Shown here piece by piece: positions 7,388-15,603 of a stretch of 64,000 nt of DNA (position 1 is its first letter; the number at the start of each line of letters is the position of its first letter). The stretch is from Candidatus Methylomirabilota bacterium (GTDB lineage Bacteria; Methylomirabilota; Methylomirabilia; Rokubacteriales; CSP1-6): contig DASTFB010000083.1 of assembly GCA_035709005.1 (NCBI GenBank), positions 1-64,000 of the forward strand, in the 5' to 3' direction. The notes under the pieces were generated by a model. That model was not told the origin of the DNA, searched no databases, and saw only the letters and a list, made by a program, of their open reading frames with translations. The position numbers were made by a program, and so were the translations under genes.

Positions 7388-8340
7388 GGCGACGTCCCGA
7401 CGGCCCCGTGCTGGCGCTGCACGCGGGCGTGGTGGCCCTGCTCGGCCTGCTGCAGCTCCTGCTTCCCCCGTTTCACCACGGCATGATGGCCCGGATCATG
7501 GTGCTCGCCGCCTACGCGACCGGCTACAACCTGCTGCTCGGCTACACGGGGCTCATGAGCCTGGGCCACGCCATGTTCTTCGCCGCCGGCATGTACGGCG
7601 CCGGGCTCACCATCCAGCATCTGGGCCTGGGGGCGGCGGCCGGCTTCGTCGGCGGCATCGGGGGCGGGCTCGCGGTGGCGGGGCTGGTCGGTCTCATCAC
7701 GCTCCGGACGGCGGGGCCGGCGTTCCTCATCGTGACCATGATGCTGGCCCAGGCGTTCTACCTGGCCACCCTCTACTTCAACGAGCTCACGATGGGCGAT
7801 CAGGGCTTCATCCTCGCCGGACTGCACCTGCAGGTCGGGCCGTGGCGACTCGTCCTCGCCGACGCCAGTGTCAAGTACAACGTCGCGCTCGTCGTCTTCG
7901 CCGGATGTCTGTTCGGCAGCCTCGGGCTGGTGCGCTCGCCGATCGGCCGGATCCTCGTCGCCGTTCGCGAGAACGAAGAGCGGACGCGTCTGCTCGGCTA
8001 CAACACGGCCGGGTACCGCTTCGTGGCCGTGGTCGTGTCCGGCCTCATGTCGGCGGTGGCCGGCGCCGTCTACACGTTGCTCTTCTCGTATGTGGGGTCG
8101 AGCTTCGCGGGCATCCTCTACTCCATCTACCCGCTGCTGTGGACGCTGCTGGGCGGGGCGGGGACGACGCTGGGTCCCCTGATCGGCACGCTGCTCATGA
8201 CCTATCTGGTCGACGTGACGAGCGGGCTCACCACCGGCTACCTGATGGTGGTGGGCGCCGTGCTCGTCGTGACGGTCGTCTGGCTGCCGACCGGACTGAT
8301 CGGCGGCGTCAGAGGCCGGTGGGCGCGGTGGCTGCCCTGA
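7384..8340 (+). CDS. livM: branched-chain amino-acid-type ABC transporter permease LivM
   Basis: A 318-residue permease. The GTG at 7384 overlaps the livH stop (GTGA) and is preferred over the longer open frame, whose upstream part is out-of-frame livH sequence. Family marks are TGYNLLLGYTGLMSLGHAMF, the LIVTMMLAQAFY segment, the cytoplasmic loop SPIGRILVAVRENEERTRLLGYN (the LivM coupling motif) and the C-terminal LLGGAGTTLGPLIGTLLMTYL. About nine hydrophobic segments are visible. It acts with LivH in the inner membrane. Confidence 0.92.
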   Translation: MRRRPDGPVLALHAGVVALLGLLQLLLPPFHHGMMARIMVLAAYATGYNLLLGYTGLMSLGHAMFFAAGMYGAGLTIQHLGLGAAAGFVGGIGGGLAVAGLVGLITLRTAGPAFLIVTMMLAQAFYLATLYFNELTMGDQGFILAGLHLQVGPWRLVLADASVKYNVALVVFAGCLFGSLGLVRSPIGRILVAVRENEERTRLLGYNTAGYRFVAVVVSGLMSAVAGAVYTLLFSYVGSSFAGILYSIYPLLWTLLGGAGTTLGPLIGTLLMTYLVDVTSGLTTGYLMVVGAVLVVTVVWLPTGLIGGVRGRWARWLP

Positions 8341-9074
8341 GCGCCCTGCTGGAGACGCGGGCCCTCACGCGGCGCTTCGGCGGGCTGGAAGCCGTCAGCC
8401 GCGTGGACTTCCGGCTGGAAAACGCGGAGGTGCGAGCGCTCATCGGGCCCAACGGCGCCGGCAAGACGACGCTGGTCAGTCTCATCAGCGGCCGGCTGGC
8501 GCCGAGCGCCGGGCAGGTGCTGTTCGGCGGCCGGGACATCACGCGCCTTCCCGCCTGGCATCGGGTGGGGCTCGGGATCGTCTACACCTTTCAGATCACC
8601 AGCGTCTACCGGCGGCTGAGCGTGCACGACAACGTGGCCCTGGCCGCCCAGCGCCGGCGCCTGCGCGGGCTGACCGACTGGCTCGCGCTCGACCGCGCGG
8701 CAGTGGCCGCCGATGTGGACCGCGCCCTGGCCACCGTCGGACTCGGCGGGGTTCAGGACCAGCCAGCCGGCGCGCTGCCCCACGGCCACCAGCGGCTACT
8801 GGAGATCGCCATGGCCCTGGCGCTGCGTCCGGCCCTGCTGATCCTCGACGAGCCCACGCAGGGCCTGGCCGCCGCCGAGACCGACGCGGTGATCGCTCTC
8901 GTGCGGCAGGTCGCTCGGGGCGCTACGGTGCTGGTCATCGAGCACAACATGGCGGTCGTCCTGGAAGTGGCGGACCGGGTCACGGTGATGGACGGCGGCC
9001 GCATCATCGCCGAGGGCACCCCCCGCCAGATCGAGGCGGATGCCGGTGTGCAGCGCGCGTATCTGGGCCGATGA
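8328..9074 (+). CDS. livG: branched-chain amino-acid-type ABC transporter ATP-binding protein LivG
   Basis: A 248-residue ATPase. Walker A is GPNGAGKT (residues 40-47), Walker B LLILDEPTQGL, and the switch His lies in VLVIEHNM. The signature is LPHGHQRLLEIA, so His stands where most ABC proteins have Ser (LSGGQ); LivG proteins vary here. GTG 8328 overlaps the end of livM by 13 nt; another GTG nine bases upstream is possible. The last codons overlap livF as ATGA. It forms the ATPase dimer with LivF. Confidence 0.9.
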   Translation: MAALSALLETRALTRRFGGLEAVSRVDFRLENAEVRALIGPNGAGKTTLVSLISGRLAPSAGQVLFGGRDITRLPAWHRVGLGIVYTFQITSVYRRLSVHDNVALAAQRRRLRGLTDWLALDRAAVAADVDRALATVGLGGVQDQPAGALPHGHQRLLEIAMALALRPALLILDEPTQGLAAAETDAVIALVRQVARGATVLVIEHNMAVVLEVADRVTVMDGGRIIAEGTPRQIEADAGVQRAYLGR

Positions 9075-9775
9075 TTCTCCGCCTCGATCGGGTCAACGCG
9101 TATTACGGGGGCGCTCACATCCTGAAGGACGTCTCGCTGGAGCTGGCCGGCGGGCAGGTCCTGGGACTGCTGGGGCGCAACGGCGCGGGCAAGACGACGA
9201 CCCTGCGAGCCGTCATGGGCCTGGTGCGCGCGGGCTCCGGCCGGATCACGTTCGGCGATGCCGACCTCGGGCGGTTGCCGGCCCACGAGATTCCACGGCT
9301 GGGGATCGCCTATGTCCCCCAGGGGCGGCGGCTGTTCGGGGACCTCACCGTCGCCGAGAACCTCACGATCGGCCTGCTCGTCCGCGGCGGAGGCGCCGAG
9401 ACGCTGGAGCCCGTGCTGGAGCTGTTCCCCGTGCTCCGCGAGCGTCTGCGCCAGCGCGCCGGCACGCTGTCCGGCGGCCAGCAGCAGATGCTCGCCACCG
9501 CGCGAGCGCTCTGCGCGCGCCCGGCCATCCTGTTGATGGACGAGCCCGGCGAAGGCCTGATGCCGACGCTGGTGGACCGGCTGCTCACGAGCATCGCCGC
9601 GCTCAAGGCCCGCGGGGTCGGGGTGCTGCTCGTGGAGCAGAAGGTCGACGCCGTCCTCCGGGTGGCCGACCGCGTGGCCCTGATCGACAACGGTCGCATC
9701 GTCCGCCAGGCGACGCCCGCCGAGCTGGCCGCCGAGCCCGAGGTGTTGTTGCGGCACGTCGGCGTCCGGCGCTGA
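9071..9775 (+). CDS. livF: branched-chain amino-acid-type ABC transporter ATP-binding protein LivF
   Basis: A 234-residue ATPase with Walker A GRNGAGKT (residues 35-42), a canonical LSGGQQQM signature, Walker B ILLMDEPGEGL and a VLLVEQ switch region typical of LivF. The Q-loop region reads YVPQGRRLFGDLTV, also LivF-specific. The ATG overlaps the livG stop (ATGA). It completes a livK-H-M-G-F set, so the importer is probably functional. Confidence 0.92.
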   Translation: MILRLDRVNAYYGGAHILKDVSLELAGGQVLGLLGRNGAGKTTTLRAVMGLVRAGSGRITFGDADLGRLPAHEIPRLGIAYVPQGRRLFGDLTVAENLTIGLLVRGGGAETLEPVLELFPVLRERLRQRAGTLSGGQQQMLATARALCARPAILLMDEPGEGLMPTLVDRLLTSIAALKARGVGVLLVEQKVDAVLRVADRVALIDNGRIVRQATPAELAAEPEVLLRHVGVRR

Positions 9776-9863
9776 GACGTCGGAAGCGATCACGCGGTTG
9801 CCACCTGCCGGGCGGTCTGCCAGAATCGCGACGTGCGGTCAGCCGCCGCCGGACGCTAGACAC

Positions 9864-11099
9864 GTGGAGATTCTGCCGTTCCGGGGTTACCGGTACGCCG
9901 TGGCCGAGGCGCAGGACATCTCGACGGTCGTGGCCCCGCCCTACGATCAGATCAGTCCCGAGACGCAAGAGCGCTTGCTGGCTCTCAGCGCCCACAACGT
10001 CGTCCGCGTCACGCTGCCCAAGGACGAGCCGGGGTTCGACCGGTACCAGCGGGCCCGCCAGGTGCTCGAGGAGTGGCTGGCGGACGGGGTGTGGGCCCCC
10101 GAGCAGCGCCCGGCCCTGTATCCCTATCACCAGACGTACGCGGTGCAGGGGCGTCAGGTGACGCGGGCCGGTTTCATCGGGCTGGGCGAGGTCACCGAGT
10201 ACGCGCGGGGCGTGGTGCGGCCCCACGAGCGCACGCACGCCGGGCCCAAGCAGGACCGACTGCGCCTGCTCGAGGCGACCGGCGCCGACGTCGGCCTGCT
10301 CTTCATGCTGATCAGCGACCCTCGCGGCGCCCTGCTGCAGGCGACGCGCCCTCAGGGCGACCCCATCGCCGAGGCATACGACCTGCGGGGCGAGTTGCAC
10401 CAGCTCTGGCGGATCACCGACGATGTCACCATCGCCCGCCTGCGGACGCTGATGGCGGGCAAGTCGGTGATCATCGCGGATGGACACCACCGCTACGAGA
10501 CGGCGGTGGAGTACGCGCGCCAGCATCCGGGAGCGCGCCTCAAGCTCATGGCCTTCTGCACCCTGGAGGCGCCGGGGCTGACCATCCTGGCCAATCACCG
10601 GCTCGTCCGGGGCGTGGACGGCTTCTCGCTCGACCGGCTGGCGGAGGGCGCGCGGCCGTGGTTCGAGACGGCGCCCCTGGCCGACCCGCTGGGCTTCACA
10701 CCGACCAACCGTGTGATCGGCGTGGTGAGCGCGGGCCAGGCGCTGACCTTCCGTCTGCGCGACGAGGCGATGGCCAAGCTGCCGTGGCCGCCGGACACGT
10801 CATCCGCGTGGCGCGCCCTGGCCGTCTCGATCCTGCACGAGGGGATTCTCAAGCCCTTGCTGGACATCACCGAGGCCAAGCTCGACGCCCGGAGCCACGT
10901 GGACTACACCGCCGACGCCGGTGAGGCGGTGCGTTCGGCTCGCGCCGGCGCCTGCCAGGCCGCCTTCCTCATCGCCCCGACCACGCCCGACGAGCTGCGC
11001 GCCGTGGTCGAGGGGGGCGAGCTGCTGCCCCAGAAGTCCACCCACTTCTATCCGAAGCTCCTCGACGGCCTCGTGTTCCACCGGCTGACGGAGGTTTGA
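9864..11099 (+). CDS. DUF1015 family protein
   Basis: A 411-residue protein of the DUF1015 (COG4198) family, recognised by the N-terminal VVAPPYDQI motif, GQVTRAGFIGL-like strands and the invariant DGHHRYETAVEYA near residue 210. The open frame extends upstream, but GTG 9864 (protein start VEILPFRGYRY) is the most family-like start. The biochemical role of DUF1015 is not established; in other genomes it often lies near serine or phosphoglycerate metabolism genes. Here it sits between an ABC transporter and a molybdenum hydroxylase subunit, which does not clarify its function. Confidence 0.82.
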   Translation: MEILPFRGYRYAVAEAQDISTVVAPPYDQISPETQERLLALSAHNVVRVTLPKDEPGFDRYQRARQVLEEWLADGVWAPEQRPALYPYHQTYAVQGRQVTRAGFIGLGEVTEYARGVVRPHERTHAGPKQDRLRLLEATGADVGLLFMLISDPRGALLQATRPQGDPIAEAYDLRGELHQLWRITDDVTIARLRTLMAGKSVIIADGHHRYETAVEYARQHPGARLKLMAFCTLEAPGLTILANHRLVRGVDGFSLDRLAEGARPWFETAPLADPLGFTPTNRVIGVVSAGQALTFRLRDEAMAKLPWPPDTSSAWRALAVSILHEGILKPLLDITEAKLDARSHVDYTADAGEAVRSARAGACQAAFLIAPTTPDELRAVVEGGELLPQKSTHFYPKLLDGLVFHRLTEV

Positions 11100-11127
11100 T
11101 CGCCTGGCCCGGCCCCCGCGTGCGGAT

Positions 11128-13425
11128 GTGATCCGCCTGACCGGCGCGCGCATCAAGCGGGTGGAGGACCCGCGGCTGCTCCGCGGGGGCGGGCGCTACG
11201 TGGCCGACCTCGCCCTGCCCGGGATGCTGGCGGTGGCCTTCGTTCGCAGCCCCCACGCTCACGCGGAGGTCCGTGCGGTCGACGTGGCCGGCGCCCGCGC
11301 CCGGCCCGGCGTGCTGGCGGTCGCGACGGCGGCCGACCTGCGCGGGAAGGCTCGCCCACTGGCGCCCCGGCTCGACGGCGGCGGCTTCACGCCCACGGAG
11401 TGGCCCGCGCTCGCCGAGGGCCGCGTGCGCTTCGCCGGCGAGGCGGTGGCGGCGGTTGTCGCGGACAGCGCCGCGCTGGCGGTCGATGCCTGCGAGGCCG
11501 TCGTCATCAGCTACGGGCCGCTGCCCGCGGTCACCTCGATCGATACGGCTCTGGCGAGGGGCCAGGTCCTCTTCCACCGCGACTGGCGCCACGGCGAGGT
11601 CGACGCCGGCTTTGCCACGGCGCCGGTGGTGCTGCGCGAGCGGTTCAGCCACGGACGCTGTGCGCCGGTGCCGCTGGAGCCTCGCGGTCTCGTCGCGGAC
11701 TGGGACGGCGCGACCCTCACCGTGTGGGCGTCGACCCAGACGCCCCAGATCCTCCGCTCGGCCCTGGCGGCCAGCCTGGGGCTGGGTGAGGCGCGCGTCA
11801 GGGTGATCGTGCCCGACGTCGGTGGCGGCTTCGGGCTCAAGGTGCACGTCTTTCCCGAAGACGTTGCGGTCGCCGCGCTTGCTCGCACGCTGGGACGCCC
11901 GCTGAAGTGGGTCGAGGCGCGGCGGGAGAACCTGGCGGCCGCATCGCATGCGCGCGAGCAGCGGGTCGACCTGGAGGTGGCGGCCGATGGCGATGGCCGC
12001 CTGCTGGCCCTGCGGGCCCGGGTGCTGTCCGATGCGGGCGCCTATCACATCCACGGGCTCACGCAAGCGCTCGAGCCGCTGGGCACCGCCGCCATCCTGC
12101 CCGGGCCGTACCTGACGCCGGCCTACGCCTACGAGGCCGTGGCGGTGGCGACCAACAAGCCCCCGCTGGGCGCCTACCGCGGCGTGGGAATGACGATGGG
12201 CGCCTTCGTCATGGAGCGCGCGCTGGATCTGCTGGCCGGGCGGCTCGCCCTCGACCCCGCCGACGTGCGGCGCCGCAACCTGATCCCGCGCGAGGCCTAT
12301 CCGTTCACGTCGGCCAGCGGGATGACGTACGACAGCGGCGATTATCACAAGGCGCTCGATCTCGCCCTCGATCTGGCGGGCTACGAGCAGCTCAAGCGCG
12401 ACCGCCAGCGCGCCCGGGCCGCCGGGCACCGGGTGGGGATCGGGGTCGCCTGCTACACGGAGTACACCGGCATGGGGGCCGAGGTCTTCCGCCGACGCGG
12501 CATGCGGGACATCCCCGGCATCGAGGCCGCGATGGTGCGCATCGAGCCCGACGGGACCGTGCGCTGCGCGGTGAGCTTCCCTTCCCAGGGCCAGGGCCAT
12601 GCCACGGCGCTGGGGCAGATCATCGCCGACCGGCTGGGCGTGCCGGTCGAACGCGTCGTGCTGCAGCCGATCGACACGCACGGCGGGCCGGCGGGCAGCG
12701 GGACCTTCGGCAGCCGGGGGGCCGTGGGCATGATGGGCGCCGCCGGCGCGGCGGCCGATCGGGTGCGGCAAAAGGTGACGCGGCTGGCGGCGCACCTGCT
12801 GGAGGCCGCCCCCGAGGACATCGTGCTTCAGGAGGGCGGGGCCCACGTCACCGGCCTGCCCCAGCGGGCGGTGTCGCTCGTCGACATCGCGCGCGCCGCG
12901 TACGCGCCGCCTGTCGGCGGCCTGGGCCCAGGGGTGGAGCCGGGGCTCGAGGCTACGATCTATTTCGATCCCCCGGGCGCGACCTTCTCGGGGGCCGTCC
13001 ACGTGGCCGTGGTCGAGGTGGATCCCGAGACGGGCCGTGTGCGCGTGCTGGGCTACACCGTGGTGGAGGACTGCGGGCCGCTGATCAATCCCATGCTCGT
13101 GGAGGGGCAGGTGCACGGCGCCGTGTGTCAGGGCGCCGGCGAGGCCCTGCGGGAGAGTATCGTCTACGACGAGGACGGCCAGCTCCTCACCGCGACCCTC
13201 ATGGACTACGCCCTGCCGAGGGCGGACGAGCTGCCCGAGCCCCGGATCGGCCACCTGGAGACGCCTGCTCCTCATTTCCCGGGCGGCATCAAGGGCATGG
13301 GCGAGGGGGGCACCATCGGCGCCCCGGCGGCGCTCGCCAACGCCGTGGCCGACGCCGTGGGCGCGCGCGGCGTCACCATCACGCGGCTGCCCATTCGCCC
13401 CGCCGACCTCATCGGCATGCCTTGA
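11128..13425 (+). CDS. xanthine dehydrogenase family molybdopterin-binding (large) subunit, orphan
   Basis: A 765-residue CoxL/XdhB-type molybdopterin subunit. The N-terminal ald_Xan_dh domain (about 10-115, RVEDPRLLRGGGRYVAD, SPHAHAEVRAVD) is followed by Mo-cofactor regions: VVPDVGGGFGLK-like IVPDVGGGFGLKVHVFPED, GAYRGVGMTMGAF, GQGHATALGQI and the C-terminal GMGEGGTIGAP with the catalytic Glu. The enzyme class hydroxylates aldehydes, purines, N-heterocycles or CO. The partner FAD and 2Fe-2S subunits are not beside it, so it must pair with subunits elsewhere or is a stranded gene. The start is GTG 11128. Its stop codon lies inside the putative pqqA -35 box. Confidence 0.88.
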   Translation: MIRLTGARIKRVEDPRLLRGGGRYVADLALPGMLAVAFVRSPHAHAEVRAVDVAGARARPGVLAVATAADLRGKARPLAPRLDGGGFTPTEWPALAEGRVRFAGEAVAAVVADSAALAVDACEAVVISYGPLPAVTSIDTALARGQVLFHRDWRHGEVDAGFATAPVVLRERFSHGRCAPVPLEPRGLVADWDGATLTVWASTQTPQILRSALAASLGLGEARVRVIVPDVGGGFGLKVHVFPEDVAVAALARTLGRPLKWVEARRENLAAASHAREQRVDLEVAADGDGRLLALRARVLSDAGAYHIHGLTQALEPLGTAAILPGPYLTPAYAYEAVAVATNKPPLGAYRGVGMTMGAFVMERALDLLAGRLALDPADVRRRNLIPREAYPFTSASGMTYDSGDYHKALDLALDLAGYEQLKRDRQRARAAGHRVGIGVACYTEYTGMGAEVFRRRGMRDIPGIEAAMVRIEPDGTVRCAVSFPSQGQGHATALGQIIADRLGVPVERVVLQPIDTHGGPAGSGTFGSRGAVGMMGAAGAAADRVRQKVTRLAAHLLEAAPEDIVLQEGGAHVTGLPQRAVSLVDIARAAYAPPVGGLGPGVEPGLEATIYFDPPGATFSGAVHVAVVEVDPETGRVRVLGYTVVEDCGPLINPMLVEGQVHGAVCQGAGEALRESIVYDEDGQLLTATLMDYALPRADELPEPRIGHLETPAPHFPGGIKGMGEGGTIGAPAALANAVADAVGARGVTITRLPIRPADLIGMP

Positions 13426-13450
13426 CACGGGTGAGGCGGCTCCGTACCCT
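13422..13450 (+). promoter_or_regulatory. probable sigma-70-type promoter for pqqA
   Basis: A perfect TTGACA (13422-13427) is separated by 17 nt from TACCCT (13445-13450). Transcription would start near 13457, leaving about 38 nt of leader before the pqqA ATG, with AGGAGG at 13480-13485. The -35 box overlaps the stop codon of the upstream molybdenum hydroxylase gene. Confidence 0.5.
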
Positions 13451-13494
13451 TTCGACTGGTAGCCGCGGTACCAGCCGACAGGAGGTGGGCGCCG

Positions 13495-13593
13495 ATGACG
13501 TGGGAGACACCCGCGTTCGTGGAGATCAAGATGGACGCCGAGATCAACTCGTACCAGGATGATTTCGATCGCGACGACCCGGATTCCTTCTAG
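13495..13593 (+). CDS. pqqA: PqqA, PQQ precursor peptide
   Basis: A 32-residue ribosomally made peptide that is crosslinked and trimmed to pyrroloquinoline quinone. The essential pair is present at the standard positions: Glu16 and Tyr20 in AEINSY (E-x3-Y). The N-terminus MTWETPAFVEIKM resembles known PqqA leaders (WTKPAYTDL type). The C-terminal tail QDDFDRDDPDSF is unusually acidic and longer than in enterobacterial PqqA. A strong Shine-Dalgarno (AGGAGG) sits 9 nt upstream and a TTGACA promoter lies before it. The position directly before pqqB-E makes the call secure despite its size. Confidence 0.95.
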   Translation: MTWETPAFVEIKMDAEINSYQDDFDRDDPDSF

Positions 13594-13673
13594 GGGCGGC
13601 GCTCCCGCACGCTGAACAGCCCTTCCCGGCCGGCCCCGCAGGCCGCGCGAAGGGCTGTATCATCTCGGTCACC

Positions 13674-14591
13674 GTGCGCATTCGGGTCCTCGGCTCGGCA
13701 GCAGGGGGCGGAGCGCCGCAGTGGAACTGCGGCTGTGGAAACTGCCGCGGCCTGCGCCAGGGGACGGTACGGGCGCAGCCGCGCACGCAGGAATGCGTGG
13801 CCGTCAGCGCCGACGGCGACGCGTGGTTTCTCCTCAACGTCTCGCCGGAGATCCGAGCCCAGATCGAGAGTTTTCCTCCGTTGCACCCGCAGGCGGCGCG
13901 GCATTCCCCCATCGCCGGCATCGTGCTCACCAACGGTGACCTCGATCACTGCCTGGGCCTGCTGTCGCTCCGCGAGTCGTACCCGCTGACGGTGTACGCG
14001 ACCGATCGCGTGCGGCGCGGCTTCACCGAGGACAATGTCCTCTACCGCACCCTGCAGCGGTTCGACGGGCAGGTGATCTGGCGGGTGCTGAAGTTCGGCC
14101 ACGAAGAAGAGATGACGGCATCGGGCCGGCCCACCGGGCTCGTGCTGTCCGCCCTCGCCGTCCCCGGCAAGCTGCCGATCCACCTGGAGGGGCGTGTACC
14201 CCCCGATCCCGAGGACAACGTGGTCCTGCGCATTCGGCAGTCGGCAACCGGGCGCACGCTGGCCTACGCTTCCGCGGTGGGCGCGGTGACGCCGGCCGTG
14301 CGTGCCGCACTGGCCGGGGCGGACTGCGTATTCTTCGATGGGACGTTCTGGTCCAGCGACGAGCTACCCGTGCAGGGGCTCGGCACCAGTCGGGCCGAGG
14401 ACATGGCCCATGTGCCGGTGGGAGGGCCGCAGGGCAGCCTGGTCGCGCTGGGGGCGATGCCGGGGACGCGGCGAATCTTCATCCACATCAACAACACCAA
14501 CCCGTTGCTTCGCGAGGACTCGCCGGAACGGCTGGCGATCGTCGCGCAGGGCTGGGAGCTCGCCTTCGACGGCATGGAGATCGTGCTATGA
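13674..14591 (+). CDS. pqqB: PqqB, PQQ biosynthesis metallo-hydrolase-fold protein
   Basis: A 305-residue metallo-beta-lactamase-fold protein. It has the N-terminal VLGSAAGGGAPQWNC with the structural zinc cysteines CGCGNC, the modified metal motif TNGDLDHCLGL, and the C-terminal FIHINNTNPLL, all typical of PqqB. PqqB has been shown to act as an iron-dependent hydroxylase on the tyrosine-derived precursor. It starts at GTG 13674 with a TATCAT box at 13658-13663, 10 nt upstream, that could give a nearly leaderless transcript. The stop overlaps the pqqC ATG. Confidence 0.95.
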   Translation: MRIRVLGSAAGGGAPQWNCGCGNCRGLRQGTVRAQPRTQECVAVSADGDAWFLLNVSPEIRAQIESFPPLHPQAARHSPIAGIVLTNGDLDHCLGLLSLRESYPLTVYATDRVRRGFTEDNVLYRTLQRFDGQVIWRVLKFGHEEEMTASGRPTGLVLSALAVPGKLPIHLEGRVPPDPEDNVVLRIRQSATGRTLAYASAVGAVTPAVRAALAGADCVFFDGTFWSSDELPVQGLGTSRAEDMAHVPVGGPQGSLVALGAMPGTRRIFIHINNTNPLLREDSPERLAIVAQGWELAFDGMEIVL

Positions 14592-15325
14592 GCGAGGCCT
14601 CACCGCGCCCGCCGCTCTCGGCGGACGCCTTCGTGGAATGGCTGCGCCGCGAGGGCGAGACACGGTATCACGACCATCACCGCTATCACGTGCTGATGCA
14701 CGACGGGAAGCTCACCCGGCTCCAGCTCCAGCAGTGGGTGCTCAACCGCTACTACTATCAGACCCGGGTCCCCATCAAGGACGCGATCATTCTCTCCCGG
14801 TCGGAGGATCCGGCCTTCCGGAGGATGTGGATCCGGCGCATCCATGATCACGACGGTGACGAAGCGGGGGCGGGCGGGCTCGAGCTCTGGCTCCGGCTGG
14901 CCGAGGGGGTCGGGCTCGACCGCGAGGAGGTCGCGAGCTGCCGCGCGGTGCTGCCCGGTGTGAGGTTCGCCTGCGATGCCTACGTCGCGCTGGTGCGCGA
15001 GCGCAGCCTGGTCGAGGCGGTAGCGTCGTCGCTGACGGAGTTCTTCGCCCCCGATCTGATGACCCGGCGGGTCCTGGCCTGGGAGCGCCACTACCCATGG
15101 GTCAGCCGCGAGATGCTGGAGTACTTCCGATCTCGGGTGCCTCGGGCCCGACGCGATTCCCAGGAGGCGATCGACTTCGTCGCCCGTCACGCCACGACCT
15201 ACGAGTTGCAGGCCCGCTGCGTGGCGGCGCTCGTCCGGAAGACGGAGATCCTGTGGCACCTGCTGGATTGCCTGTACGCGGCCTACATCGAGCCGGGCTG
15301 GGGGCCGGCGGGTGGGCGGGCATGA
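14588..15325 (+). CDS. pqqC: PqqC, pyrroloquinoline-quinone synthase
   Basis: A 245-residue haem-oxygenase-fold, cofactorless oxidase that performs the last ring closure and oxidation of PQQ. Conserved segments are YHDHHRYHVLMHDGKL near residue 25, VLNRYYYQTRVPIKDAIIL, RIHDHDGDE, and the late active-site region FVARHATTYELQ. Length matches characterised PqqC. ATG 14588 overlaps the pqqB stop; the end overlaps pqqD as ATGA. Confidence 0.95.
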   Translation: MSEASPRPPLSADAFVEWLRREGETRYHDHHRYHVLMHDGKLTRLQLQQWVLNRYYYQTRVPIKDAIILSRSEDPAFRRMWIRRIHDHDGDEAGAGGLELWLRLAEGVGLDREEVASCRAVLPGVRFACDAYVALVRERSLVEAVASSLTEFFAPDLMTRRVLAWERHYPWVSREMLEYFRSRVPRARRDSQEAIDFVARHATTYELQARCVAALVRKTEILWHLLDCLYAAYIEPGWGPAGGRA

Positions 15326-15603
15326 TGTCGCCGGCGAGCCGGCCCCGGTTGGCTTCCAAAGCCCGGATTCGCTTCGACCGGCGGGGCCAGCAGTACATGT
15401 TGCTCTATCCCGAGAAGGGGTTGGCCCTGAACTCCACGGCCGCCGCGGTCGTGAGGCTGTGCACGGGGGAGCACACCGTCGAAGCGATCGTGGACCGGCT
15501 GGCCGCCGAGTCCGGAGGCGAGCCACGCGAGCGGGTGGAGCGGGAGATTGTGGCCTTCCTGCAGGCGCTGGCCGATCGCGGCCTGGTGAAGGACGGCATG
15601 TGA
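15322..15603 (+). CDS. pqqD: PqqD, peptide chaperone for PqqA
   Basis: A 93-residue winged-helix peptide-binding protein: PRLASKARIRFDRRGQQYMLLYPEKGLALN, then a helix-rich half ending VAFLQALADRGLVKDGM. PqqD binds PqqA and presents it to PqqE. ATG 15322 overlaps the pqqC stop, and a second ATG follows at once. The stop overlaps the pqqE GTG. Confidence 0.93.
   Translation: MMSPASRPRLASKARIRFDRRGQQYMLLYPEKGLALNSTAAAVVRLCTGEHTVEAIVDRLAAESGGEPRERVEREIVAFLQALADRGLVKDGM

Noticed and set aside
10969-13428. An 819-codon open frame on the minus strand opposite the molybdenum hydroxylase gene
   Set aside because: High-GC shadow frame: its translation is rich in Arg, Gly, His and Gln with no family motif, while the plus-strand frame is a clear CoxL-type protein.
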